DNA of 64,000 nt from Peptoniphilus mikwangii (GCF_000468535.1 NZ_AUQY01000002.1:186001-250000), one strand, 5' to 3'; counted from the stretch's first letter, positions 34,373-44,499 are shown. The notes: generated from the sequence alone by a model not told the origin. Made by a program: numbers and translations.

Positions 34373-36136
34373 GTGGTATTAAAAGTATTGAGAAACGAAA
34401 TGAAAAAAAATAAAATTGATTGTTATATTATTCCTACGCTTGATCCTCATAGTTCCGAATATTTACCTGATTATTATAAAGAAAGGCAATTTGTAACAGG
34501 ATTCACCGGTTCTGCAGGTACTGCTGTTGTTACAAATAGTGATGCATTTTTATGGACAGATGGAAGATATTTCATTCAAGCAGAGTCTCAAATTAAAGAT
34601 AATGGTTTTAAACTTATGAAGATTGGGATTGAAGGATATCCAACAATTATAGAATGGTTATCTGATAATTTAAAATCAGGATCAGTTTTAGGATTAAATG
34701 CAAAGTATTATTTGCAAAGTGATTTTGAAAATTTAGAGTTAAAACTTAATAAGAATAATATAAGTATTATTGATATTGACTTAATCAAAGACATATGGCA
34801 AGATAGAATTTCTTTACCTAATTCAAAAGTTTTTATTCATGAACATAAATATAGCGGAAGAACATCAGAACAGAAAATAGAAGATGTAAGAAAAGTGTTA
34901 TCAGAAAATAATGCGAATTTAACTATAATATCAAAGCTTGATGATATAGCTTGGTTATTTAATATGAGATGTAATGATATAGAACATACCCCGGTTGTTA
35001 TTTCATACGCTATTGTTGAAATGGAAAAAGTTTATATATTCATCAATAAGGATAAATTGGATGATAATGTGATTAAGTATTTATCTTCATTTAGTGAAAT
35101 AATAAATTATGATGATGTATTTGAGCATGTAAAAAAATATTTTGAAACAAATATTTATATAGATAAAAGTTCAATTAATCATAAATTATTTAGTGAAATA
35201 AATGAATCTAACAACGTCATTTCAGGGGATGATTTAATAGAAGGATTAAAAACAGTAAAAAATCCTATAGAAATTCAAAATATAAAAAATGCTCATATAA
35301 GAGATGGAGTTGCATTAACTAAATTTATTTATTGGATAAAAAGAATAGTAAAAGATGAAATTATAACAGAATATGAAGCGGCTCAAAAGCTCAGAAAGTT
35401 TAGGGAGGAGCAAGCTCTATTTACAGATGAAAGTTTTGAAACTATATCTGCATATGGTAAAAATGCAGCGATGATGCATTATAGTGCAAGTGAGGAAAAA
35501 GCATCCGTTATTGAAAATAAAGGCTTTTTACTTGTAGATTCCGGAGCTCAATATTTGGATGGGACTACAGATATAACAAGAACTATAGCTGTAGGGGAAT
35601 TAACTGATGAAGAAATCACAGATTTCACATATGTTCTAAAATCACACTTTGTATTATCAAGTGCAGTTTTTTTGAAGGGAACTAAAGATTCAGCATTAGA
35701 TGCGATTGCAAGATATCCGTTATGGAAAATTCATAGTGATTATAAGTGCGGAACAGGGCATGGAGTAGGATATTTTTTAGGAGTACACGAAAATCCACCA
35801 TGGCTTAGTCCAAGAGCTTTAGGCAGTGAAATTAAAGAAGGAATGATTTTTTCTGATGAACCGGGGGTATATAAAGAAGGAAAATTTGGAATTAGAACAG
35901 AAAATATTTTAGAAGTAGTTAAAGATATTGAAAATGAAAGTGGAATATTTCTTAAGTTTAATTTAATTTCTTTTGCACCGATAGAACGAGAAGCAATTAA
36001 TGTTAATCTTTTAGATGATTTTGAGTTAAAAGCTCTCAATGAATATCATAAGGAAGTTTATGAAAAAATATCACCATTTTTAAATTCTGAAGAAAGATCA
36101 TGGTTATATGAAGTTACCAAAGAGATGAGCAAATAG
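34373..36136 (+). CDS. pepP: Aminopeptidase P-family metallopeptidase (M24)
   Basis: Cytosolic peptidase releasing N-terminal residues ahead of proline. 587 residues, the long three-domain form: two creatinase-like N-terminal domains (about 1-300) and the pita-bread catalytic domain. Metal ligands are visible in LLVDSGAQYLDGTTDITR, GTGHGVGYFLGVHE, SDEPGVY and GIRTENI. AAGGAGA precedes GTG 34373. It starts a run with uvrC and hprK; the gap to uvrC is 11 bases. Confidence 0.93.
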   Translation: MVLKVLRNEMKKNKIDCYIIPTLDPHSSEYLPDYYKERQFVTGFTGSAGTAVVTNSDAFLWTDGRYFIQAESQIKDNGFKLMKIGIEGYPTIIEWLSDNLKSGSVLGLNAKYYLQSDFENLELKLNKNNISIIDIDLIKDIWQDRISLPNSKVFIHEHKYSGRTSEQKIEDVRKVLSENNANLTIISKLDDIAWLFNMRCNDIEHTPVVISYAIVEMEKVYIFINKDKLDDNVIKYLSSFSEIINYDDVFEHVKKYFETNIYIDKSSINHKLFSEINESNNVISGDDLIEGLKTVKNPIEIQNIKNAHIRDGVALTKFIYWIKRIVKDEIITEYEAAQKLRKFREEQALFTDESFETISAYGKNAAMMHYSASEEKASVIENKGFLLVDSGAQYLDGTTDITRTIAVGELTDEEITDFTYVLKSHFVLSSAVFLKGTKDSALDAIARYPLWKIHSDYKCGTGHGVGYFLGVHENPPWLSPRALGSEIKEGMIFSDEPGVYKEGKFGIRTENILEVVKDIENESGIFLKFNLISFAPIEREAINVNLLDDFELKALNEYHKEVYEKISPFLNSEERSWLYEVTKEMSK

Positions 36137-36147
36137 GAGATAAAAAT

Positions 36148-38010
36148 TTGAAGGATATTGAAGAAAGATTAAAACAACTCCCGGATCAGCCGGGAGTATA
36201 TATTATGAAGGATATTAATGATAATATAATATATGTTGGCAAGGCAAAATCTTTGAGAAAAAGAATTAGACAATACTTTAGTAGTTATGGGAATTCTAAT
36301 GTAAAAGTTAAGACAATGGTTTCCAATATAAATGACTTTGAATATATTATTGTTGAAAATGAAATAGAATCATTAATTCTTGAGAGTAATCTAATTAAAG
36401 ATAATCATCCTAAATATAATATAGTTTTAAGAGATGATAAACAATATCCATATATAAAAATAACAATAAATGAAAGATTTCCAAGAGTTTTGAAAACGAG
36501 ATTAATTTTAAACGATGGTGCTAAATATTTTGGGCCATATCCTGCAGCAAGTGCTGTAAATGAAGCTATAGATATATTTGAAAGATTATTTAAACTTAGA
36601 ACATGTTCATTAAATTTGGAAAAAAATAATGTTAGATATAGACCATGTCTCAATTATTTTATTGGAAAATGTCTTGCACCGTGTCATGAAAATGTAGACG
36701 AGGATAAATATAATGACATTATAAATGAAATTACAGAATTCTTATCCGGTAAAAGTAAAAATATAATTCATATTCTTGAAGAAAATATGAATATGGAATC
36801 AAAAAAATTAAATTTTGAAGTTGCTGCTAATTTTAGAGATGGCATAAAAGCTCTTGAAATATTAAATGAAAAACAGATTATTAGTAATACGGATTTTAGT
36901 GAAAACAGGGATGTAATAGGAGTAGCAAGGGGTATAGAGCAAATATTGGTTCAGATTTTCTTTATACGAGCAGGAAAAATAATAGGAAGGGAACACTATA
37001 TTATAAAGGACTATTTAAATAATGATATAGAAAGTATTTTAAATGCTTTTATAAAACAATTTTATAGTGGAGTTGCATTTATTCCAAGAGAAATAGTTGT
37101 AGAAAGTGAGCCTTACGATAAAGATGTTTTAGAATCTTATTTGTCTGATAAAAGAAGCGGAAAAGTAAGCATAATTTCTCCAAAAAGAGGAGATAAGAAA
37201 GATCTTGTAATTATGGCTAAAAAAAATGCACTTGATATGATCAGTAAATACGAAGATAACTATAGTGAAAAGATTAAAAAAAATACTTATGCCCTTAAAG
37301 AAATTCAAAATTTATTAGGATTAGAAGTATTTCCGAAAAGAATAGAATCATATGATATTTCTAATATTTCAGGTGTACAAAGTGTAGCTTCTATGGTTGT
37401 ATTTGAAGATGGAATTGCTAAAAAAAGTGATTATAGAAAGTTTAAAATCCAATCTGTAGTAGGACCAGATGATTATGCTTCAATGAAAGAGGTTCTTAAC
37501 AGAAGATTTATAAGGGGAATTGATGAAAAAAATAAAAATATAATTTCGTCGTTCTCTAACTTTCCGGATTTAATAATGCTTGACGGGGGTAAAGGACAAG
37601 TAAATATTGTACTTGAAATACTTTTAAATTTAGGTGTTAATATACCTGTTTGCGGATTAGTTAAAGATGAATTCCACACAACGAGAGGAATAATATATAA
37701 TAATAGAGAGTTTAATTTAAAGATTAATTCCAATGGTTATAGAATGATATATAAAATTCAGGAAGAAGTGCATAGATTTGCAATAAATTATCATAGACTG
37801 TTGAGAAGTAAGAATTTATTTAAATCTGAGCTTGATTTAATAGATAATATTGGTAAAAAAAGAAAAGAATATTTAATGCAACATTTTAAATCATTGGATA
37901 AAATAAAGAATGCAGAATTAGATGAACTTTTGGAAGTTAAAGGTATAAATTCTAAAGCTGCAAATTCTATATATTTGTATTTTCACGGAGGAGAACATGG
38001 AAGGAATTAA
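36148..38010 (+). CDS. uvrC: Excinuclease ABC subunit C
   Basis: Makes both incisions in nucleotide excision repair after UvrA/UvrB damage recognition. 620 residues: GIY-YIG nuclease (QPGVYIMKD, IIYVGKAKSL) at 1-90, a Cys cluster (RPCLNYFIGKCLAPC) near 170, UVR motif near 205-240, the RNase H-like nuclease (SYDISNISGVQSVAS) near 405, and helix-hairpin-helix pairs at the C-terminus. AGGAGA supports TTG 36148. Its end overlaps hprK by 14 bases. Confidence 0.96.
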   Translation: MKDIEERLKQLPDQPGVYIMKDINDNIIYVGKAKSLRKRIRQYFSSYGNSNVKVKTMVSNINDFEYIIVENEIESLILESNLIKDNHPKYNIVLRDDKQYPYIKITINERFPRVLKTRLILNDGAKYFGPYPAASAVNEAIDIFERLFKLRTCSLNLEKNNVRYRPCLNYFIGKCLAPCHENVDEDKYNDIINEITEFLSGKSKNIIHILEENMNMESKKLNFEVAANFRDGIKALEILNEKQIISNTDFSENRDVIGVARGIEQILVQIFFIRAGKIIGREHYIIKDYLNNDIESILNAFIKQFYSGVAFIPREIVVESEPYDKDVLESYLSDKRSGKVSIISPKRGDKKDLVIMAKKNALDMISKYEDNYSEKIKKNTYALKEIQNLLGLEVFPKRIESYDISNISGVQSVASMVVFEDGIAKKSDYRKFKIQSVVGPDDYASMKEVLNRRFIRGIDEKNKNIISSFSNFPDLIMLDGGKGQVNIVLEILLNLGVNIPVCGLVKDEFHTTRGIIYNNREFNLKINSNGYRMIYKIQEEVHRFAINYHRLLRSKNLFKSELDLIDNIGKKRKEYLMQHFKSLDKIKNAELDELLEVKGINSKAANSIYLYFHGGEHGRN

Positions 38011-38914
38011 ACTAAAAAAGATAGTTGAAGATTTAAATCTTCAAAAAATTTTTTTAGCAAATAATTATGAAGATGTAAGTATTTTGACTGCTAATTTAAA
38101 TAGACCCGGATTGCAATTAGCGGGTTATTATAATAAATTTGATTCTGATAGACTTCAAATTTTAGGAGAACAGGAGTGGACTTATATTGATGAAATGGAA
38201 TTGGAAAAGAGATATAAGTCACTAAAAAAACTTTTTGAGTATAATATTCCGGCACTTATATTTTCAGGAAATAATTGGATTCATGATGAAGTTATAGAAC
38301 TTGCCAAAATAAATAATGTATCTCTTTTAAGAACTACTGATTCATTTATAAAATTTGCCGGAAGATTTCAAAGTTATATAGAAATTGAATTGGCTCCAAC
38401 TATCAGAAAGCATGCTGTTCTTTTAGATGTTTATGGAGTTGGAGTTTTGATAACAGGTAAATCTGGGATAGGAAAGTCGGAAACGGCATTAGATTTAATC
38501 TCAAAAGGTTCAAAATTAATATCAGATGATTCTGTTATTATAAAAAAAATTGATGACAGATTAATTGGGAAATCCCCAAGTATAACCAAGCATTTTATGG
38601 AAATAAGAGGTGTTGGAATAATAGATATACAACGAATTTTTGGAATAGGTTATGTAATGGAAAGTAAAGAAATAGAAATGATAGTTAATTTGGAAAATTG
38701 GGATGATTCTAAAGAATATGATAGACTTGGGATTGATAATAATTACGAAGAAATACTTGGTAAAAAAATACCTATATTTAGTATTCCTGTAAAACCGGGG
38801 CGACATACATCTTTGATAGTAGAAGTTGCAACAAAAAATTTTAAGCAAAAAGAAATGGGTTATAATCCGGCTTATGAATTAAATAAGAGAATATTACAAG
38901 CATCTAAAAAATAG
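37997..38914 (+). CDS. hprK: HPr kinase/phosphorylase
   Basis: Phosphorylates Ser46 of HPr in carbon catabolite control and can reverse the reaction. 305 residues. Walker A is LITGKSGIGKSETALDLI near residue 150, preceded by KHAVLLDVYG. The signature EIRGVGIIDIQRIFG lies near 203 and the closing IPVKPGRHTSLIVEVA near 270. The usual ADDRV after the P-loop reads SDDSV here. GGAGGAG precedes the ATG. Overlap with uvrC suggests coupling. Confidence 0.94.
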   Translation: MEGIKLKKIVEDLNLQKIFLANNYEDVSILTANLNRPGLQLAGYYNKFDSDRLQILGEQEWTYIDEMELEKRYKSLKKLFEYNIPALIFSGNNWIHDEVIELAKINNVSLLRTTDSFIKFAGRFQSYIEIELAPTIRKHAVLLDVYGVGVLITGKSGIGKSETALDLISKGSKLISDDSVIIKKIDDRLIGKSPSITKHFMEIRGVGIIDIQRIFGIGYVMESKEIEMIVNLENWDDSKEYDRLGIDNNYEEILGKKIPIFSIPVKPGRHTSLIVEVATKNFKQKEMGYNPAYELNKRILQASKK

Positions 38915-38935
38915 CCATATATATGGCTATTTTTT
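38907..38935. terminator. Bidirectional terminator, hprK / ThrE pair
   Basis: Perfect palindrome with arms up to 14 bp centred between 38920 and 38921 (AGCCATAT/ATATGGCT core), A-rich on the left and T-rich on the right, between convergent genes. Confidence 0.85.
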
Positions 38936-39376
38936 GTATTTTAGTATAGCATAAGTAGCTTTAGTAAATGTAGATGCAGCAACTATTCCTATTGCAAGAG
39001 AAGCAGCTATATAAAAAGTTTTAATTGCTTCCATTTTAAAAGAAGGGTAATTTTGATATATTAAATAGTACATAGAATAGTACATTCCTGCACCTGGAAC
39101 CATAGGAATAAGTCCCGGCAAAATAAATATTGTAGCCGGATTTTTCATGATTCTAGCTGCAGATTCTCCTATTAATCCAAGAATGAATGCAGATGTAAAA
39201 CCTGCTAAGAAATAATCTTGATATTTTATAACAATGATTTTGTATATAAGCCAAGATATTCCGCTAAAAAAACATGAAATGGGTATTGCTCGTTTTGGAC
39301 AATTAAAATAAAATGTAAATCCCATGGTTGTAAAAGCAGCTATCAAAAATTGAATTATATAATACATAGATATCAC
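38927..39376 (-). CDS. Threonine/serine exporter family, small subunit (DUF3815)
   Basis: 149-residue membrane protein with about five hydrophobic helices, including AFILGLIGESAARIM and ATIFILPGLIPMVPGAGMYY, the signature of the ThrE_2/DUF3815 half-transporter. It functions with the DUF1212 protein encoded just upstream, whose stop it overlaps by four bases (ATGA). Substrate is presumed threonine, serine or other small organic acids, by family only. Confidence 0.88.
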   Translation of the reverse strand: MISMYYIIQFLIAAFTTMGFTFYFNCPKRAIPISCFFSGISWLIYKIIVIKYQDYFLAGFTSAFILGLIGESAARIMKNPATIFILPGLIPMVPGAGMYYSMYYLIYQNYPSFKMEAIKTFYIAASLAIGIVAASTFTKATYAILKYKK

Positions 39377-40146
39377 CTAAAAAATTTTAATACAACACCA
39401 ACACCTAATGCGATCGATAGAGCTAAAAAAATTGCTTTTGTTAGTCCCATTAAACCGGATAAAAAATCTCCATTCATTATATCTCTTACTGCATTGGTTG
39501 CTGATACTCCGGGAACTAAGATCATTATAGCACTTATTATAATCATATCACTATTGTCGCTAAATCCAAAATTAGTTGCAAAAACAGCTAATATTGATGC
39601 TACAAAAGCTCCTATAAAATTATTTATTACAAATGAAAAATTAAAAAAGCAAAGTTTATTAAATGTAAAAGACATTATACCTGTTATTATAAAAGTTGAA
39701 AAAAAATCTTTTATATTTCCTCCGAAAAGAAGAGAGAAAAATGCAGCAGCCCACGCTGCAGATAAATTTTTTTTCCATTCTTTCATAGGAGATTCATTTT
39801 CTATATTTTTTAAAATATTCATACCTTTTTCATATGATATATTTTCTTTTACAAATTTTCTTGAAAAGCTATTTATTTTATCTATTTTGTTAAGATTGGT
39901 TGCTGAACTATGTACCTTTTTAAATATGGTTACAATTTCTCCCTCAAATTCAATGGAAACAAATATACCGGAAGGAAGTACATAAGCATCTGCAGAACTC
40001 ACATTTTCCATAGAGTCACAAATTCTTTGAACAGTGTCTTCTGCTCTATAAATTTCCGCACCATACATAATTAGAAGTTGTCCTGAATAAATAGCTAAAT
40101 TCAACAGCCTTTTTGCATCATTTAGATCTTTTAAAACGCGTTCCAT
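39373..40146 (-). CDS. Threonine/serine exporter family, large subunit (DUF1212)
   Basis: 257-residue membrane protein. The cytosolic N-terminal part contains the ThrE signature LLIMYGAEIYRAEDTVQRI and YVLPSGIFVSIE. About five membrane helices follow, with a final GVSATNAVRDIMNGDFLSG element. In other bacteria the two halves are fused as ThrE; here they are split and translationally coupled. AAGGAGA precedes the ATG. Confidence 0.88.
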   Translation of the reverse strand: MERVLKDLNDAKRLLNLAIYSGQLLIMYGAEIYRAEDTVQRICDSMENVSSADAYVLPSGIFVSIEFEGEIVTIFKKVHSSATNLNKIDKINSFSRKFVKENISYEKGMNILKNIENESPMKEWKKNLSAAWAAAFFSLLFGGNIKDFFSTFIITGIMSFTFNKLCFFNFSFVINNFIGAFVASILAVFATNFGFSDNSDMIIISAIMILVPGVSATNAVRDIMNGDFLSGLMGLTKAIFLALSIALGVGVVLKFFR

Positions 40147-40206
40147 AAAATTCTCCTTTCAATTCTAAATTATACTATTTATTCGCCATTTTAACAATTG
40201 AATTAA

Positions 40207-40235
40207 TTGAAACAATTACGTTCAAATGATATAAT
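40207..40235 (+). promoter_or_regulatory. Promoter of the der operon
   Basis: TTGAAA (40207-40212) and TATAAT (40230-40235) with a 17-base spacer, about 25 bases before the der ribosome binding site. Confidence 0.8.
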
Positions 40236-40266
40236 GATATAGTATAAAATGAGATGAGGTGGTAGT

Positions 40267-41586
40267 ATGGAAAAACCTATAGTTTCAATAATTGGAACGC
40301 CTAATGTAGGTAAATCCACACTTTTTAATAAAATAGTAGGAAAAAAAATTTCTATAACAGAAGATACTCCGGGTGTTACAAGAGATAGAATATATTCTGA
40401 TGCAACATGGCTTAATAAACAATTTTTACTTGTAGATACAGGCGGACTTGATTTGAAAGATGAGGATATTTTTATGTCAAGTATAAAAGCTCAAGTTGAT
40501 CTTGCGTTAGATATGAGTGATGTAATAATATTTTTGACAGATGGAATAAAAGGTGTATCTTCAAATGATTTGGAAATATCAAATTATTTGAGAAAATCTA
40601 ATAAAAAAGTTATATTGGCTGTAAATAAATTTGATTCTAAGGATGCTAAAAATAATTATTATGATTTTTTTGAGTTGGGGTTAGGTACTCCAATTACTAT
40701 AAGTTCTGAGCAAGGAAGTGGAGTTGGAGATTTATTAGATGAGGTTATCGTTGATTTCAAAGATCAGGAAGACGACTTCTTCGATGATGATATTAGAGTT
40801 ACTTTTATAGGAAAGCCTAATGTGGGAAAGTCTTCATTAATTAATCGTATATTGGGAGAAGAAAGGGTTATAGTTACTGATATTCCCGGAACTACAAGAG
40901 ATGCAATAGATTCAAAATTCAATTTTAATGGAGAAGATTATGTTTTCGTTGATACAGCAGGACTTAGAAAAAAGAAGAAAATATACGAAAATATAGAAAG
41001 ATATTCTGTTATTAGAACTTTGACTGCAATAGAGAGATCGAGTGTATGTGTACTTGTAATTGATGCTCATGAAGGAGTGTCTGAACAAGATTCTAAAATA
41101 GTAGGATATGCTCATGATAACAATAAGGCTATAATAGTTGCTGTAAATAAATGGGATTTGATAGAAAAAGATAATTCTACTATGAAAAAATTTGAGTCTG
41201 ATATTAGGAAAAGACTTCCATTTATAAATTATGCTCCAATATTATTTATATCTGCACAAACCGGTCAACGTGTGGACAAATTACTTGAAATGATTTCATT
41301 AGTTAACAATAATTATAATCACAGGATAAAAACAGGAGTTTTAAATGATATTTTAAATAGAGCCGTACTTATGAATCAACCGCCGTCGGATAAAGGTAAA
41401 AGAGGGAAATTATACTATGGCTCACAAGTTTCTGTAAGACCTCCAAAATTTTTGATTTCTGTTAACGATAAGGATTTATTTCATTTTTCATATGTAAGAT
41501 ATTTAGAAAATCAAATTAGAGATGCATATAGTTTTGATGGAGTACCATTAGTTTTATCGTTAAAAAATAGAGGCGAAAAAGGATGA
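40267..41586 (+). CDS. der: Ribosome assembly GTPase Der
   Basis: Essential GTPase for 50S maturation, 439 residues, with two tandem G domains. Domain one: GTPNVGKSTLF, DTPGVTRD, DTGGL, NKFD. Domain two: GKPNVGKSSLI, DIPGTTRD, DTAGLRKK, NKWD. A KH-like domain closes the protein (about 350-439). ATG follows GAGGTGG. Its stop overlaps plsY by four bases, so der, plsY and gpsA form one operon. Confidence 0.97.
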   Translation: MEKPIVSIIGTPNVGKSTLFNKIVGKKISITEDTPGVTRDRIYSDATWLNKQFLLVDTGGLDLKDEDIFMSSIKAQVDLALDMSDVIIFLTDGIKGVSSNDLEISNYLRKSNKKVILAVNKFDSKDAKNNYYDFFELGLGTPITISSEQGSGVGDLLDEVIVDFKDQEDDFFDDDIRVTFIGKPNVGKSSLINRILGEERVIVTDIPGTTRDAIDSKFNFNGEDYVFVDTAGLRKKKKIYENIERYSVIRTLTAIERSSVCVLVIDAHEGVSEQDSKIVGYAHDNNKAIIVAVNKWDLIEKDNSTMKKFESDIRKRLPFINYAPILFISAQTGQRVDKLLEMISLVNNNYNHRIKTGVLNDILNRAVLMNQPPSDKGKRGKLYYGSQVSVRPPKFLISVNDKDLFHFSYVRYLENQIRDAYSFDGVPLVLSLKNRGEKG

Positions 41587-42182
41587 CAGTTTTAATAACT
41601 ATAATAATTTCTTATTTAGTGGGTTCAATATCAGGTTCTTATATAATCGGGAAAGTATTTTTAAATAAGGACGTCAGAAAGTATGGAAGCGGAAACGCAG
41701 GTACCACAAATGCAATTAGAGTATTTGGAATAAAATGGGGAATAATAACATTTCTTATAGATTTTTTAAAAGGAATAATAATAGTACTATTATCAAAAAA
41801 TATATTTAAAGTTAATGAAACATTAGTTTTAATAAATATATTGTTTGGTATAGTGGGACATGATTATCCATTTTATATGAAGTTTAAAGGCGGTAAAGGG
41901 GTTGCTACAACTCTTGGTGCTTTATTAATTACGAATTTTCAACTAACATTTTTTTGTTTTTTGATATGGATATTTGTTACAATGGCAAGTAAAATGGTAT
42001 CATTGGGTTCTATATTCTTTTTTGTAAGTATAATAGTATTATTTTTGTCATTCTCTTCTTATAATAACATTGGTTTGTCTATAATTTTTGTTATAGGATT
42101 ATTGGGGATATACAAACATAGATCAAATATAAAAAGAATTATAAATGGAACTGAAAATAAAATAGGAGCTGTAAAAAAATGA
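41583..42182 (+). CDS. plsY: Acyl-phosphate:glycerol-3-phosphate acyltransferase
   Basis: Membrane enzyme that acylates glycerol-3-phosphate at position 1 with acyl-phosphate, starting phospholipid synthesis. 199 residues with about five to seven hydrophobic segments and the three motifs SGSYIIGK, KYGSGNAGTTNA and KGGKGVATTLG. Start overlaps der (ATGA) and its stop overlaps gpsA (ATGA). The neighbour gpsA supplies its substrate. Confidence 0.95.
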   Translation: MTVLITIIISYLVGSISGSYIIGKVFLNKDVRKYGSGNAGTTNAIRVFGIKWGIITFLIDFLKGIIIVLLSKNIFKVNETLVLINILFGIVGHDYPFYMKFKGGKGVATTLGALLITNFQLTFFCFLIWIFVTMASKMVSLGSIFFFVSIIVLFLSFSSYNNIGLSIIFVIGLLGIYKHRSNIKRIINGTENKIGAVKK

Positions 42183-43180
42183 ACATAGCAATTCTTGGTG
42201 GAGGAAGCTGGGGGACTGCAATATCAAGGCTGTTGTCAAATAAAGGATATAATATTAAATTTTACGTTAGAAATAATGATACAGTTTTAGATATAAATAA
42301 TAATCATAGAAATTCAAAATATTTACCTAATATAGAAATAAAAAATGTAAAAGCATCATCAAATTTAAATGAATGTATAAATGATACTGAAATTATAATT
42401 ATGGCTGTTCCTTCTCATAGTTTTAGAAAAGTTTTAATTGAAGTTAAAAAGAAGGTTGGAAATCAGATAATAGTTAATCTATCTAAAGGGATAGAAATTG
42501 ATAGTTTAAAACGAATGTCTGAAATATCTAAGGAAATTTTGCCGAATAATTCATATGTATGTTTATCGGGGCCTTCTCATGCTGAAGAAGTAGGATTAGA
42601 CATTCCAACAACAGTAACAGTTGCATCTGAAGATATTAATGCTGCAAAAACTATTCAAAAAATATTTGCTACAGATAATTTTAGAGTTTATACAAATTCT
42701 GATTTAATAGGAGTAGAAATTGGAGGAGCATTAAAAAACATCATTGCATTAGCTGCGGGAATGAGTGATGGTCTAAAATATGGAGATAATACAAAGGCTG
42801 CATTAGTAACTCGAGGAATATATGAAATGAGTAAACTTGGAATGGCCTTAGGAGCAAATCCTCAAACTTTTAACGGACTTTCAGGAATAGGAGATTTAAT
42901 AGTTACATGTACAAGTATGCATTCAAGGAATAGAAGAGCAGGAATACTTATAGGAGAAGGAAATAGTTCGGAAGAAGCTTGTAAAATAGTAGGACAAGTT
43001 GTTGAAGGAATAAAAACTACAAAATCAGCATATGAATTGTCTAAAAAATATAACGTGAACATGCCTATAACTCATAAATTATATGAAGTATTATACAGTG
43101 GCTTAGATCCTAGGGAAGCTGTTTTGAATTTGATGACGCGTGAATACAAAGAAGAAATTGAAGAAATTTTTTTTAATTGA
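42179..43180 (+). CDS. gpsA: Glycerol-3-phosphate dehydrogenase [NAD(P)+]
   Basis: Reduces dihydroxyacetone phosphate to sn-glycerol-3-phosphate for phospholipids. 333 residues: Rossmann fold with ILGGGSWGTA at the start, LSGPSHAEEVG, the catalytic Lys region GGALKNIIALAAG and NTKAALVTRG. AGGAG-type site precedes the ATG within plsY. Functional pairing with plsY is clear. No obvious terminator follows, so transcription may continue into the HlyD-like gene. Confidence 0.96.
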   Translation: MNIAILGGGSWGTAISRLLSNKGYNIKFYVRNNDTVLDINNNHRNSKYLPNIEIKNVKASSNLNECINDTEIIIMAVPSHSFRKVLIEVKKKVGNQIIVNLSKGIEIDSLKRMSEISKEILPNNSYVCLSGPSHAEEVGLDIPTTVTVASEDINAAKTIQKIFATDNFRVYTNSDLIGVEIGGALKNIIALAAGMSDGLKYGDNTKAALVTRGIYEMSKLGMALGANPQTFNGLSGIGDLIVTCTSMHSRNRRAGILIGEGNSSEEACKIVGQVVEGIKTTKSAYELSKKYNVNMPITHKLYEVLYSGLDPREAVLNLMTREYKEEIEEIFFN

Positions 43181-43235
43181 AGAATGGATTTATTTTTATT
43201 TGTGTTATACTTAATATTATAATCGGGTGATATTT

Positions 43236-44486
43236 TTGAGAATTAAAAAAAATAAAAAGGAACTCTTTTTTAGAAAGAGAATAATTTTTGTTTTAATTTT
43301 TTTAATATTTCTATTTTTTTTATCTAGAGCATTTTCAGGAAAAATATATAGAAGTTATAAGACTGTTTTTCCTACATATACTAATTATAAAAAAAATTTA
43401 GAAGTAGTTGGTTTTAATATATTAGACGAGAAGGTATATTCTGCTGGAGATGATGGTATTTCACTTTTTAATGCAAGTGAAGGGCAAAAAGTTCCTGTAG
43501 GCTTTGAAATAGCAAGCATAAATTTAATGAATGATACATCTGGACTTAAAGATGAGCTTATCAAAGTTAATGCAGCATTAAATTATAAACTCAATAGTAG
43601 CAATAATTCGGAAAACTCTATTAGTGACTTTAATGTGGAAAAGCTTCAAAATGATTTAAAACAAAACAAATTTTCAAGTGCAATAGCTGATATTAATGAT
43701 ATAGATTTAAATTCAAAAGACAATATAAGTATATCTGAGCTTACTGAACTTATGAAGTTTACACAAGAAGAACTTGCTGAAAAAAAACAGCAACTACTTT
43801 TGAGTATTTCAAAAAGTAATATAGAATATACATCAGACTTTAGTGGAATAGTTTCTTATAAAATTGATGGACTTGAAAGTTATTATACAATTGATAATTT
43901 AGAAAAAATTAATTATGCATATTTGCAGAAATATAATAAAGTAACTAAATTTGAGAGTAGAAGTCAAGTAAAAAAAGGAGATAAATTGTTTAAATTAATA
44001 AATAATTTATCTTATTATTTAGCTTTAAAAATTGAAGATAATAAAAAGATAGATAAATTTAAAGTTGGAGATACTTTGAGTTTAAAATTTAATTTTGAAA
44101 CACTAAAGGGAAAAATTATTAAAATTGAAAAAGAAAATAATAAATCGGTAATAATTTTATCTATGTCTGATATGTTTAATTCAATTTACTCTGACAGAAT
44201 AAATAATTTTAAAATAATTCTTGTAGATAAGAAATGTTTTGAAATTCCAAAAAGTGCCATTGTAAAAAGAAATAATCTGTTTGGTGTCTATGTTCAAGAA
44301 ATTCATGGATTAGTTAGATTTATACCTATAATCGTTATTTCTCCAACTCAGGATTACAGTTATGTATCTAAAGGAGATAAAAATGGATATATTACTATAG
44401 GAGATAAGTCATATAGAACAATTTCAATAAATGATGCAATAATAGTTAATCCGAAACAAATAGATGAATCTCAAATTTTAAATTAA
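43236..44486 (+). CDS. HlyD-like single-pass membrane protein
   Basis: 416 residues with one N-terminal membrane helix (about 13-32), then an extracytoplasmic region predicted to fold like membrane-fusion/adaptor proteins: SPA-like beta segments around SYKIDGLESYYT and KGDKLFKLINN, a helical hairpin near 85-185, and a barrel-like C-terminal part. GGGTGA supports TTG 43236; a GTG at 43227 overlaps that site. No ABC transporter or outer component is adjacent. In Clostridia a similar gene often sits before yggS-sepF, suggesting an envelope or division role. Confidence 0.7.
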   Translation: MRIKKNKKELFFRKRIIFVLIFLIFLFFLSRAFSGKIYRSYKTVFPTYTNYKKNLEVVGFNILDEKVYSAGDDGISLFNASEGQKVPVGFEIASINLMNDTSGLKDELIKVNAALNYKLNSSNNSENSISDFNVEKLQNDLKQNKFSSAIADINDIDLNSKDNISISELTELMKFTQEELAEKKQQLLLSISKSNIEYTSDFSGIVSYKIDGLESYYTIDNLEKINYAYLQKYNKVTKFESRSQVKKGDKLFKLINNLSYYLALKIEDNKKIDKFKVGDTLSLKFNFETLKGKIIKIEKENNKSVIILSMSDMFNSIYSDRINNFKIILVDKKCFEIPKSAIVKRNNLFGVYVQEIHGLVRFIPIIVISPTQDYSYVSKGDKNGYITIGDKSYRTISINDAIIVNPKQIDESQILN

Positions 44487-44499
44487 TAGAGGTGATGAA

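Noticed and set aside
39350-39985. Plus-strand ORF of 211 codons opposite the ThrE-type gene
   Set aside because: The minus-strand gene has clear family motifs, a binding site and a coupled partner; the plus ORF is its mirror.
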